From positions 24,698,084 through 24,762,083 of the forward strand of contig CM036624.1 of assembly GCA_020746105.1 (NCBI GenBank): a stretch of DNA of 64,000 nucleotides, written 5' to 3'. Below are positions 21,846-31,369 of the stretch, piece by piece. The notes under the pieces are model-generated. The model was not told the origin of the DNA and ran no database searches. It was given only the letters and a program-made list of their open reading frames with translations. Within the stretch, counting starts at the first letter, position 1; each line of letters begins with the position of its first letter. The stretch is from Trogon surrucura. Taxonomy: Eukaryota; Chordata; Aves; Trogoniformes; Trogonidae. Position numbers and translations under genes: made by a program.

Positions 21846-22563
21846 CTGCATGCAGAGGGCACGGCACTGTCAGACCCCATCCTGCACCCTGTCTCCCTCC
21901 TGGGGCCGGCCTGTTCTTCACTGTGACTTGCAGACCCCTCCCGACCACCCACCACGGCACTGGCTGGGTTCCTGCAGGGCGGTGGGGTACATGGGCACCT
22001 GGTCAAGCATCTTCTCATCCCCAGGGCTCTGCCACCATCCCCAGCATGGAGCATGGGGCATTGGGCCCCATGTGTTCAGCCCCTTAAGGCTGTCCCTGAT
22101 AAGCAGCAGTAGCCCTGCACAGGCTGGGGCTCCTTGGTGTCTCACAAGCCACCCATGCCCGAGGTAGGGGTCCCGCCCCACACGCACCGTACAGCTGGCT
22201 CCAGGCAGCAGCAAGTGGTACCTCCACACCACCCTCCACAGCTGGGCTGGTGGTGGCCACGTCCCGTGCCATCGGCACTGCATCCAGCGTCTTGTTGCAG
22301 TGTGGGGTTTGCAGGGTGCCCGCGGCCAGTCCGGCCAGCAGTGAGAGGATGGTGAGGAGCCTCCACACTGTCCCCTCCTGCAACAAAGCAGAGCACAGCG
22401 GGTGAGCCCCAACCAGGGTCCCCACACCACAGACGAAGCTCCATGAGCTGAGGATGGGGATGTGTGGTCTCAGCCAGCTAGCCAGGCCTGGGCTCACCTT
22501 GGGCTGCGGGTGCGTGGTGGGTCCTGCAGGTCTCGGCTCTGGTGGCCCCGCTGGCTGCTTCAT
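21409..22563 (-). CDS. ARTN: Artemin precursor (ARTN), complete coding sequence, 230 aa
   Basis: Secreted neurotrophic factor of the GDNF family. Known role: binds GFRA3 and signals through RET to support sensory and sympathetic neurons. Three coding exons (66+190+437 nt) join in phase. Residues 1-28 form a long N-region, 29-42 a hydrophobic signal core (LLTILSLLAGLAAG), then a propeptide with sequons N50-K-T and N88-A-T. A minimal furin site R126-G-G-R129 precedes the mature domain, which has the family's seven cysteines at 133, 160, 164, 197, 198, 226 and 228. CCRPTRYEAVSFMDV is nearly invariant against human artemin. The mature-domain sequon of human artemin (NST) is QNT-W here, hence absent. 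The ATG lies 5 nt after a splice acceptor, so 5' UTR exons are upstream. The 39-residue human leader is similarly long, supporting this start. Confidence 0.95.
21846..22187 (-). other. ARTN: ARTN intron between propeptide exons
   Basis: 342 nt with GT-AG borders; nothing else recognised. Confidence 0.85.
22188..22377 (-). CDS. ARTN: ARTN second coding exon (signal peptide and propeptide)
   Basis: 190 nt, EGTVWRLLTILSLLAGLAAG through AAAWSQLY plus one base of Gly. Acceptor ctttgttgcag, donor gtgcgtg. Residues 23-85. Confidence 0.88.
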
Positions 22564-22568
22564 GCTGG
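22498..22568 (-). CDS. ARTN: ARTN first coding exon (5 nt 5' UTR plus residues 1-22)
   Basis: Acceptor ctctgcacttgcag, then CCAGC and ATG (22561-22563); encodes MKQPAGPPEP to THPQPK, ending in phase 0 at donor gtgagcc. An upstream exon could extend the frame, see findings. Confidence 0.8.
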
Positions 22569-25500
22569 CTGCAAGTGCAGAGGTAGGGGTCAGTGTCCAT
22601 GCAGAGGAGATGGGGTAAGCATCAATCTGGCTGGCTTGGAGCTGGCACACCTCTCCCCTGTCACTGCCAACAACGCCATTCCCTCCCTCGCTCTCCAGCA
22701 CCTCCTGCACCTCATGCATGATGCCTCCTCATCCCCTCCCTGCAGAGCCAGGCACCCTCGCCACCCCACGCACCCCTTCCAAGAGATGTGGTAGCTGAGG
22801 CAGCCCAGCCTTCGCCCAGCACCTCTCCTCAGAGGGACGCAGCCACCTCCTTATGCGAGCAGCCTGGGATGCCAGGCTGGGCCGTGAGGCAGCAGTTGGG
22901 GCTGAGAGCGCCACAGGGGGGGCCCTTTCCCATGGCCCTTCCCTGGGAATGTTTTTCTTGCTCGCAGTGGGAGCCTGACCTTGGAAACTCCAAATCCATT
23001 AGTGCAGGATCCCCGGGTGCAGCCACCCCCCGGCCCCACACTGGCTTCCCAGTCTGCTGCCTGCGTCGAGTTGGGACACGCAGCCCCACAGCAGCCTGGG
23101 TGAGTGGGGCTGCGAAGGGCAGAACGGGCAGGCAGGTCCCACAGGGACACCAGACTGGTCTCTCTATAGTCATTCACCCCAACACCACTGCCCAGTGTCC
23201 ACTGCCCCAACACACAGGGGAGCTCAGGCCCTGCTGTGCGTGGTCCCAGCAGAGCAGCAAGCACGGTCTCAGGGGAGCAATGTGCCCTGGGAGGTGCAGG
23301 GGCAACTCCCAGTCTGCTACCATATATTGCACCTCCTTCCCCAGCTCCAGCTTCATGAAAGCCCCCATGTCCCAAGCCCCCAGAGGTGGTGCCCAAGGGG
23401 GCTTTAATCCTTCCTGGCCCATCTGCTGCATCCTCGGGCTCTCAGGATGGGACTGTCCCTTTGCAGCTCAGTGGGGAATCCCCCTGTCCTCTCCATGGCT
23501 TTGCTCAGGCACATCCCACATGCTTCCACAGCAATGCTGGCATGGGACATGCTGAGAGCACCCCTGGCCAGAAAATGAAGGGACACCACTGGGACAAGGA
23601 AACAAAATGAGTTTCCCCAGCATCTCAGGGGATGGTCCTAAAGCCCTAACAGCTGCATCTGATGCCATCTTGCACTGGCCGCACCGTGGCAGGAGGTTGT
23701 CATGGGCACTACCAGGCTCTGCCACTGCAGGATACGTGTCCCCGGTGCAAGCAGAGCTGGCATTGCCCCCCCGGCCCCGCCACCCGCGGCAGCCTGGCCA
23801 AGCACAGCCCATGCAGCACATCACCCCCGTGGTGGCCCGTGGCCCTGTGCCAGCCGCTGCCACCAGGTCATGGATTTCCCAGGCCGGCACCCCCGAAGAG
23901 GCCCGTCGAGGGTCCCCGCGTCCCTCTGGAAGGGGACGGGCCCCTTCTCCCAGTTCCTGTTCCCGTGGCCGGCCACTCCGCCGCGACCCCTCGATCTCAG
24001 AACCCCGGCGGGACGAGACGGAACGGGGTAACATGGGACGGGACGAAGCGGCCGGTGCAGTTCAGGCTTCTCCCGTCCGGCGGCAGCACGGCCCCGGGCT
24101 CTACGGCGGCAGCGCTGCCGGCGGGGCGCCGGGCGAGGGCAGCCTCCCCTCGTCCCCGGCAGTCCCGGAGCCGGGGCTGTGGACGTACCCCGTCGGTGTC
24201 CCCGCAGACACAGAGCCCCGTCCCTGAAGCAGCTCCCCGAGCGCTCCGGATCGCAGCCCATGTCGGCTCCGCACCTCCGCTCGGCCTTTGCCTTCCCCCA
24301 GCGAGGGCAGGGCCGAGACAAGCTCCTGGGCATCCCCTCGGCGTGCCAGACCTGCACCCCCCACGGCAGACCTCCAGCTCCCGCACAGGACGGGTTCTAG
24401 CTGGGCTCTGCCCTTGCCACGGCTGCAAGAGCCCATTGGCAGGCACAGGAGCCCTTTCCAGGGTCAGAATCAGGTCCATTCACGTGAGGACTTGCCTGAT
24501 CCTCCGCACACACATGTGCCCTCCGCCCGGGGGTTGAGCAGCAGCGTGCTGGGGTAATAATCCCTGTGCGGGTCACCCCACACTCCTCCCACGCTGTGCA
24601 CAGGGCGCTGGGGTGACGGGTGCCCCGTGGGCTGCACCAGGCTCCCGGGACAGGCGGGAGCCACTCGCCATGCGCATCCACGCAGGGCCAGCGGGTGCCC
24701 TAGCCCCGGCGTGAGGGTCTCAGAGTGGCCGCTTTTGCAAGGGGGCTATGCTGGGGCGCCGCTGGCCACTGCTCGCTGTGTCAGCCCTGCAGCCCCGGAT
24801 CCTGCCTGTTAGCGCGGAGGCATGCCCAGAGACCCCCACCGGCACCGGTGGAGCCGGCGGAGGGTCCCCGCATCTCACCGCGCTGGTCCTGGCGGGAGGA
24901 GTGACAAGGGGTCAGAAACCAACCCCACGTGTGACGCGGACCTGGCACCCGCCCCGCAAAGCCGTGGGAGGCCGGAGTCGGACACGTGGGGCACACGGGC
25001 GAGACCAAACTCGGCCCCAGCCCGGGGAAAGCAGAGCCGGGGGGGCGCCGGGAATGCCGGTCCAGGCACCCCCGCCCCAGGGCTCTCCCCCGCCCGCCAC
25101 CCGGAGCACCTGCCCGAAGTGCCCAAAGGGCCGGGGCGGGAGCCCAGAGAAGAGGCGGGTGAGACCGTCCCCGTGCCCCCCGGGCACCGGCAACGGGGTC
25201 CCGCCTCTCCCCGCCCGGGCAGGGAATCCTGCCTCCGCCGCGGCACCGAGCGCTTCCCCCCGGCTCGGCACCCCGGCAGCCGCCCGGCGGGGACCTCCCC
25301 GGGGGCGGCTCGAGCTCCCTCGCCGCCCCGCGGGTATTGCCGGGGGGCGGGCGGCGAAGCGGGCTCCCCCTCGTCCCACCCGCAGCCCCGGTACGAGCCG
25401 CCGCCGAGATCCGGCGCCGCCGGCAGGCTGGGGTGGACGCTGTCCCCGCCGCCCCGGCCCGCACTCACCGTGCCCGCGGCGGGGACCATCCCCCGGGCCG

Positions 25501-26571
25501 CCGCCGCCCCGCATCGCCTCCGCTCCCCGCCGCCCCCCGCCGCCCGCCGCCGTCGCGCCGGGGCGGGGCGCGGGCGGGGGCCGACGCTGCCCCGCCGGCA
25601 CCGGCTCCCGGCAGCGCTCCCGTCGCGCCTCGGGCTGCGCGTCCCGGTCCCGAAGCGCCTCGGGGTGCGGTGCCGGTGGCGGCGGCCGAGCGCGCAGTGC
25701 GGGACAGCGGCGGCTCCATCCCGCTCCCGCCGCCGCCGCCGGTGTCAAATTCCAGCCGCCGTCACCTGACCGGTGGGGCGGGCACCGGCACCGGGACCCC
25801 AATCCGCACCAGCACCAGGATCCCGACTGGCATCCCGATCCGCAGCGGCAGCGGGACTCCAACCCGCACGGGCTCCGGGACCGCCCCGGGACGAGGACAG
25901 CACCGCGACCTCGGCGTCAGGAGGAGCCGCGACCTGACACGCTCGAGCACCGTCTCCGCGCCGGCACCCGCACCGCCGCCCGGCTCCCGCAGAGACTCGC
26001 ACCCCGCCGGGAATAGCACCGAGATCCCCGGCGGCACCCGACTCCCGCCACCACCATCTGCCCACCGGCCGACCCCCGGTCCGGCGGGCACCTCTCGGCA
26101 CCGCCCGGGCAGGCGGACGGGCGGACGGACACGCAGCGCGGACGGACGGACGGACACCCCCCCCGAGCGGGGCTCCCCGCCCCGACAGCCCGGTCACGGC
26201 GCCGGCAGGACGGACACTCTCGGGGACGAGCTCAGTCCTTCCCGAAGCGCTCCGGGAGCAGAGCCCCACGGCGGGGATCCCACGCCCGGCGTCGGGGGGA
26301 GCAGAGCCCCACGGGAGGGGGGTCCCCTCGCACACAGCGGGGCCGCCTGGCCCCGTGGGGACGCGTCGGGGAGGGGCGGGCAGGGCGAGGGCCATCCCGG
26401 CACCGCCGGTCCCGCGGCGGGGCTGGCCGGCGTCCCACGCACCCCGAGCCGCCGCGGGCCACCGGTGTGCCTGGTGTTCACGTCCGGCCTCGCCGGAGGA
26501 GGAGTCCGGCCTCCCTGCTCTGCCTCCCGCGGGTCCACCCCGCCGGGGCTGCCCGCCGCCGGGCTCCTTAC
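22569..26571 (-). other. ARTN: ARTN 5' intronic region
   Basis: About 4 kb between the first coding exon and the putative TATA-driven first exon. The right two thirds are CpG-island DNA. A second candidate exon ends at a strong donor (gtgagtgc) at 25461-25468. Long ORFs on both strands here reflect GC bias. Confidence 0.55.
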
Positions 26572-26950
26572 CTCTGCCGCGTCCCTGCCTCCCTCCGCCG
26601 GGGCCGCCGCAGGCCCCGGGGACATGGGGGCCGGCTGGCGAGCCGAGCCGAGCCCGTGCGAGTCCTTACGTCACCGCCCAGGGCCCTCCACGTCCATCCC
26701 GGGGCTCTCAAGTGCTCCTTGCAAACGTGCCAAATCCCGGGGCCGCCTCCGCTCGGCCCCGCTTCACACGTGCTCCCCTGGCCGGAGCCGGCCGCCGGGG
26801 CACGGCTCGGGCCGGGCGAACCACCCCCGGGGCCGGCCCTCATGGCCCACCGGCCCCCCGGGCCCTGCCCGCGGCGGGGTCCGGAGGCGTCCGGCCGGGC
26901 CGCTCGCCCCGGGATGCTGCTTGTCGTGTCATCTGCCCCGGCAGAGCTCC
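26572..26950 (-). other. ARTN: Candidate ARTN non-coding first exon
   Basis: Inferred from the TATA box at 26976-26983 and the donor gtaaggagc at 26571 downwards. No transcript evidence; the gene assignment rests on strand and position between ST3GAL3 and ARTN. Confidence 0.35.
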
Positions 26951-26975
26951 GCCGTCTCGGCGCAACCTCCCCGGG

Positions 26976-26983
26976 CTTATATA
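26976..26983 (-). promoter_or_regulatory. ARTN: TATA box of likely ARTN promoter
   Basis: The minus strand reads GGGAGTTATATAAGCCCGGG, a consensus TATATAAG flanked by GC-rich DNA. Transcription would start at about 26950. A consensus splice donor (GCAGAG/gtaagg) follows about 380 nt downstream at 26566-26572, making a plausible non-coding first exon 26572-26950. A CRE-like TGACGTAA lies within it at 26666-26673. Confidence 0.55.
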
Positions 26984-27249
26984 ACTCCCCGCCTGGAGCG
27001 GGGCCAGCGGCTCGATCGCCGGCTGTGCCGCGGCTGCACGCCGGCCCTAGGTCGCCCACGGAGTCCTCCTCGACACCCGGACCCCCCGCGTGGGTGGCGT
27101 TAAGGGGTTCCCCGCCGCACGGCAGCCCGGACCCCGCGGTCCTGTGGCGGAGACGGCCGGCCGGCCGGCCCCTGCGAGCCACCGGCGGGGCCGCCTCGTC
27201 TCGTCTCGTCTCGTTGGATTATCCGGCGCGGGGATGACAACTCCCGCGT

Positions 27250-29690
27250 CCCTCCTGCGGCATCACCTGCCAGGGATTGCGCTGACACAGGTGGCACCGG
27301 CTAAGCCGTCCCCGTCCCCGCCAGCAGGGACGGTGGAAGTGGCACATGGCCCGGAGATTCTGCCCCTGCCCCGGCGTGGCACCGCGGGGCCCTGTTCCCC
27401 CCCTGCTCCCAGCACAGGCAGCTTGGCTGAGCCTGTGGCTGTGGATGGTTTCACACCTGGTCGTGGGACTTTGTGGAGGGTGGGCTCTGCCACGGGGCTG
27501 CGCTGCCCCATGGTTGTGACCTGAGGCTGCTCCCATCTGTGATGCCCTCGTGGGAGCTGGCAGAGACGACACCCTGGATGCCTTGGCCCATCGGAGTTTC
27601 AGGGGCCCAGGAGCATCCTTAGGGCGCAGGAATCAGCCAGGAGCAGGGGACAATGAACAGGATTCTCTCCTTTGCAAGGCTGCAGGCTAACGGGGCTGCC
27701 TGCTTGGGAAGTTCCTGTGCAAATGGCATGTCCTGCTCCAGGTTGCCTGGCTGTCCCCATGGCACTGGGACTGACCACAGCCCTGCCCATGCAGGGGGAG
27801 CTGCCCAGGAGGTGCTGCCTCCTCCATGGACAGCCCTCGGGGCTTCGAGACAGCCCCAGGTGCTGGCTCGCCCCAGGGGTTACCCCATCCCCTCCTACCT
27901 TCCCTGCGGATTGGGCTGGTCCTCACGTCCCCAGGGCACCGGCTGGAGCTGCTGTGGGTGTGATGCTGGTGGAGAGCAGGGGGCTGTATGGGGCACAGCA
28001 CAGGCAGATACCCTGGGAATCCCATACAGGCGGGTCCATGGTGTCCCTGGTTGTGTGAAAGGGGTGGCTGTGCAAAGCCTGGCCTCTATTTTCTTCCAGG
28101 TGTGCCCACTTCATAGCTACTACCCCAGACACCCGGGGCCTTGGCTCCCTCTGCCCCTTGTCCTGTGAGACATGATGCTGCTGCTGCCGCCAGCTCCACA
28201 GTGGCAGGAGGTGGTGTGTCCTAGCACTCAATCCAGGCACTGTTCTCTCCCCTTGGGGTCCCACAAATTTTAGTTCTGTCCTAGGGAGTGCTGAGCATGG
28301 GCCGGGCCCCACAGGGTGCTTGGGGTGCAGGACAGGGTCCCTGGCCCCATGGGTCTCCAGACAGATTGGTGACCTGCTCCCTGGCTGCTGCTGGCAGCAG
28401 CTGGCTTGATGTTTCCCAAGGCATTGCCTTCTTTGGCCTGTGCTCCTGCACCCCCAGGGCTGCAGCATCCCCATGTCCCTCGTCTGATCTGGAACGAGCC
28501 TTGCGGAGCCAGTGCACACTGCAACATCTGTCCCTGAAGGTGCCGCCCTTGCAAGAAGCAGGATGGGGGTGACGTGGTCCAGTCAGAGGGCAAGACTAAG
28601 CACACTGTGGCTGCTGCAGAGCTTGTCCAAGGCCACAGCTGGGAGTGACAAAACACAAGTGGGAGAGAGTCAGACCAACCGGTTGCATTGTTCCCATCTC
28701 AGTGGTGATGTGGCTCCTTCAGTGACACCTGCTCCAGAATGAATGTCCTTGTCTCTGCTGACCTGGACCTCCCATGGGCTGCCCCCATGTGCCCCAATCC
28801 CAGGCTCTGTGGTCTCTCCCTCCACAGCCCTCCCAAGTCCAGGCTGGGGCTCAGGCCACCCCTGGGGCTGGTGCAACCTGACGGCAGTGGTGGCCCTGCT
28901 CTTTAAGGGCTGGGAAGAGAGAGAGGCAGGAAGGAGGCTTAGAACAGCTCCAGCATCTCCTGTCTGGGAGTGATCTGGAGCTTGCAGCCACAGGCTGGGG
29001 AGGGTTGGGTAGTTGCCTCTGTGGTGTCCCATTGGCGCCGGCAGGAAGACACCCCTTCCTTTAGGAGCTGACAGGTCTGACTGGTCACCCACCTGGAAGC
29101 AGCCGCTCCGTTTCCTCTGGAGATGAGACTGTCCCCAGCTCGTCCTGTGGTTTTGGAGGCCCCCTGGCATCGCCGGGGTTTGTGCAGAGGTTAAGATCCT
29201 CCCACTGGGACCTGGCAGGTGTCAGAACTGGTCACAGCCCTCAGTTTCCTAAATCACTTCCTTCCGGGACACTGTGGTGAGAAGGTCACTTGGCTGGACA
29301 ACTGCCTTTGTTGGGGCCACACCCAGCCCGACTGCTGCTGTGGCCCCTGGTGGGAAGCGATGCTGCTGGCAAGGGAGTTCCCCGAGAGAGCAGGCAGAGT
29401 TGCCAAGTAGCCTGACCCGGGCAGGCCAAGCCCCACTTCTCTGGCCCCTGACATGAGGTACACCCAATGTGTGAGCCCCCCACTCACCTCTAAGGTCACC
29501 TGCAAGGAGGAGCACAGTCCTTTCCTGTCCCTAGTGCCAGGCTGGTGGCCAGCTGCAGCTCCTGGTTACTGTGCTGGAGGAGTTAGCAGTGAAACCAGGC
29601 TGGGGAGAGCCCAAGCAGGGGAATCCCTCTGCCTCCCCTAAAAAAGGCCAAAGGCATCAGAAGAAAGAGGCCAGCCAAGCTTGTTTGATA
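27250..29690. other. Intergenic region, ARTN promoter to candidate 3' end
   Basis: No recognisable gene, repeat or RNA. ORFs up to about 170 codons lack family resemblance and look like chance frames in GC-rich DNA. Confidence 0.65.
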
Positions 29691-29692
29691 GC

Positions 29693-29698
29693 TTTATT
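29693..29698 (-). terminator. Polyadenylation signal AATAAA on minus strand
   Basis: The minus strand reads AGAAGCAATAAAGCTATC. It could end a small gene containing the ORF at 29812-29955, or be a distal polyadenylation site of ST3GAL3, whose stop codon is 3.9 kb upstream. Confidence 0.45.
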
Positions 29699-29811
29699 GC
29701 TTCTGTGATATGACTGAATTGATGTGACATAAGCCGGCTTGGAGGAGCCAGAGAGACTCTCGCCCTCCCTGCCTAGAGGGAGAATTAAAAAAAAATTTGC
29801 AGAAACTAAAA

Positions 29812-29955
29812 CTAATTAAAAAAACTCATTGAGTTCTTGCATCTCTGCTTCGTACAGTACCGGCGAGCGCACTGGCCTTTGGAGCAAGTCCCTGTGCAGG
29901 CTGTGCGAGCAGCCAGTGCCCAGCGGGGCTGGCTAGTGGCCCGGGTCACCGGCAT
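29812..29955 (-). CDS. Candidate small cysteine-rich ORF (47 aa), unrecognised
   Basis: ATG at 29953-29955, TAG at 29812-29814. The protein begins MPVTRATSQPRW and has a C-terminal cluster with even spacing (TCSKGQCARRYC, then TKQRC), i.e. C-x4-C-x4-C-x4-C, basic between cysteines. An AATAAA follows 113 nt after the stop, as a real 3' exon would have. The frame continues open upstream for 11 more codons, ending RCCTS before the Met, so it could be the end of a spliced gene. There is no obvious signal peptide in this piece. Against it: other frames of the same CpG-rich DNA on both strands also stay open, and I cannot match it to a family. The spacing recalls LEAP2 (C-x5-C-x4-C-x4-C), but the resemblance is to spacing only. 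It may be a chance ORF. Confidence 0.25.
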   Translation of the reverse strand: MPVTRATSQPRWALAARTACTGTCSKGQCARRYCTKQRCKNSMSFFN

Positions 29956-30692
29956 CGAAGTACAACATCTCCAACGCGTGTGACGCACACCTCAACCGAC
30001 TGACAGCGCACACCGCGCTGGTGCCGGTGGAGCTCAGCATGGGGGCTGCCTCCCTGCCAGGCAGTCTGGAAGCCCTTGCCGATCCCGGTGCTGCCTGTAC
30101 GCAGCCTGCCTGCCCCTGTTTGACATGGACTGACAGACACCCCTGTCCTGACACCTTGCCCCTCTCCCAGCAGTGCAGGGGTAAAGCAGCACAGCAGGGC
30201 AGAGCCTCCCTGCTGCCCCCTCCCAGGAAAAGCAGATGCTGGAGGCCCAGAGATGCTGGGCTGCAGGATGCTGGGCAGCAGAGGATCCTGCTGCTGCTCT
30301 GTGCTCCCTGGGTGTGGTGCCTCCGTTTGGCACGTGTGAGCTTAAGGCCACAGCACAGCCAGCCCTAATGGGATGAACTGGCGGAGGGAGCCCGATGCCA
30401 GGGTGATGGGCACTGAGGAGGACCATACACCACAAATGCACCAGTAGCCTGTGCTCCTGGTGTGGTTAGGGCAGCAGCTGCTGTCTGCCAGCCCCTCTCC
30501 CCTGGAGCAGCACGTGCTGGACATCCTGCAGCTCCCCAGACTTGCCCTCCGCACCAGTCAAGAGCAAAACCCTGCTGCAGAAGCTGGCTCCCTGACCTCC
30601 CTGTGCTTCCCCAGCCTCTCTCTAGGCAGGTTCCCTGCCACCTGAGTGGCCTTTCTGCACCGCAGCCTGTCAGAGGCACCAGGCAACCCCGC

Positions 30693-31365
30693 TCTATATT
30701 TAGGCTGTGAAAAATTCCCCTGGGCTCTCCCTTCCGAGCTGAAAAGGTGAGTCACTGTGAGGGAGAGGCCAAGACTCACATCCGTCCCACTGACCCTGCT
30801 CTGACCCACGCGCACCGCTCCGAGCTGGCAGGACTGCAGCATTTCGGAGGGCGGGAGGTGGCTGCAGGTGCATGTGGGGAGGCAGCCAAAGGAACGACAC
30901 CCAAGAGTGAAACCCAGCACTGCGCGCTGCTCCTGGGGCTGGGGTGTGCAGCCCCACCACCCGGCCATAGGGCTGCTCTGTGGGTGTGCTGGCCCCACCA
31001 ATGTCAAACGGGACAGGGAGTTAGAGGGGAGTCTTTGGCCCCCAAACGAGCCCCCATCCTCTCTTCTTGTCTGCTTGCAGGTAGTCCTGACCCACCATGG
31101 TGACCCTGGGCCACGCACTCATTTATTCAGTCTGAGCGTTTCTGCCTGGAGACCCCCACCAAGGTGGAGGGAAGGGCTTGGAGACATTCCGCTGGTCTGC
31201 AGGGATGGCTTCCTGCCCGGGTCTGTCCCTGGCCATGGTGGGGAGCCAGGATGCCAGGGTAAGCAGAGCAGGGCCATGCTGTCACCTCGGACCTGGAGCC
31301 AGCGAGATGGAAGATAAACGTGCCTCATAGCTTTGTAGTGCTTAATAAAACAGACTGAATTAAAT
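30693..31365 (+). ncRNA. Candidate short two-exon plus-strand transcript
   Basis: TATATTTA at 30695-30702, a consensus donor gtgagt at 30747, an acceptor with pyrimidine tract (TTCTTGTCTGCTTGCAG) ending at 31080, and AATAAA at 31344-31349 lie in order. The second exon opens with a Kozak-like ACCATGG (31095-31101) heading only a 12-codon ORF. If real it is more likely a long non-coding RNA than a protein gene. Each signal is common by chance; only their order is suggestive. Confidence 0.2.
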
Positions 31366-31369
31366 TAAT

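Larger units (their letters stand above)
23850..27250 (-). promoter_or_regulatory. ARTN: CpG island at the ARTN 5' region
   Basis: About 3.4 kb of very GC- and CpG-rich DNA with imperfect GC-rich short repeats (GGAC runs near 26140, CACCGG-type runs near 25780-25900). It contains the TATA box and candidate first exons of ARTN. Boundaries are by eye. The strand assignment rests on the TATA orientation and the gene downstream. Confidence 0.7.

Noticed and set aside
24748-27103. Plus-strand ORFs of 422 and 588 codons, and minus-strand ORFs over 200 codons
   Set aside because: All lie in the ARTN CpG island, overlap each other in several frames, and are dominated by Pro, Arg, Gly and Ala as expected of GC-biased non-coding DNA.
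29812-29955. Calling the small cysteine-rich ORF a LEAP2 gene
   Set aside because: Only the cysteine spacing is similar; the first spacing differs (x4 against x5), residues do not match, and the known avian LEAP2 lies elsewhere.
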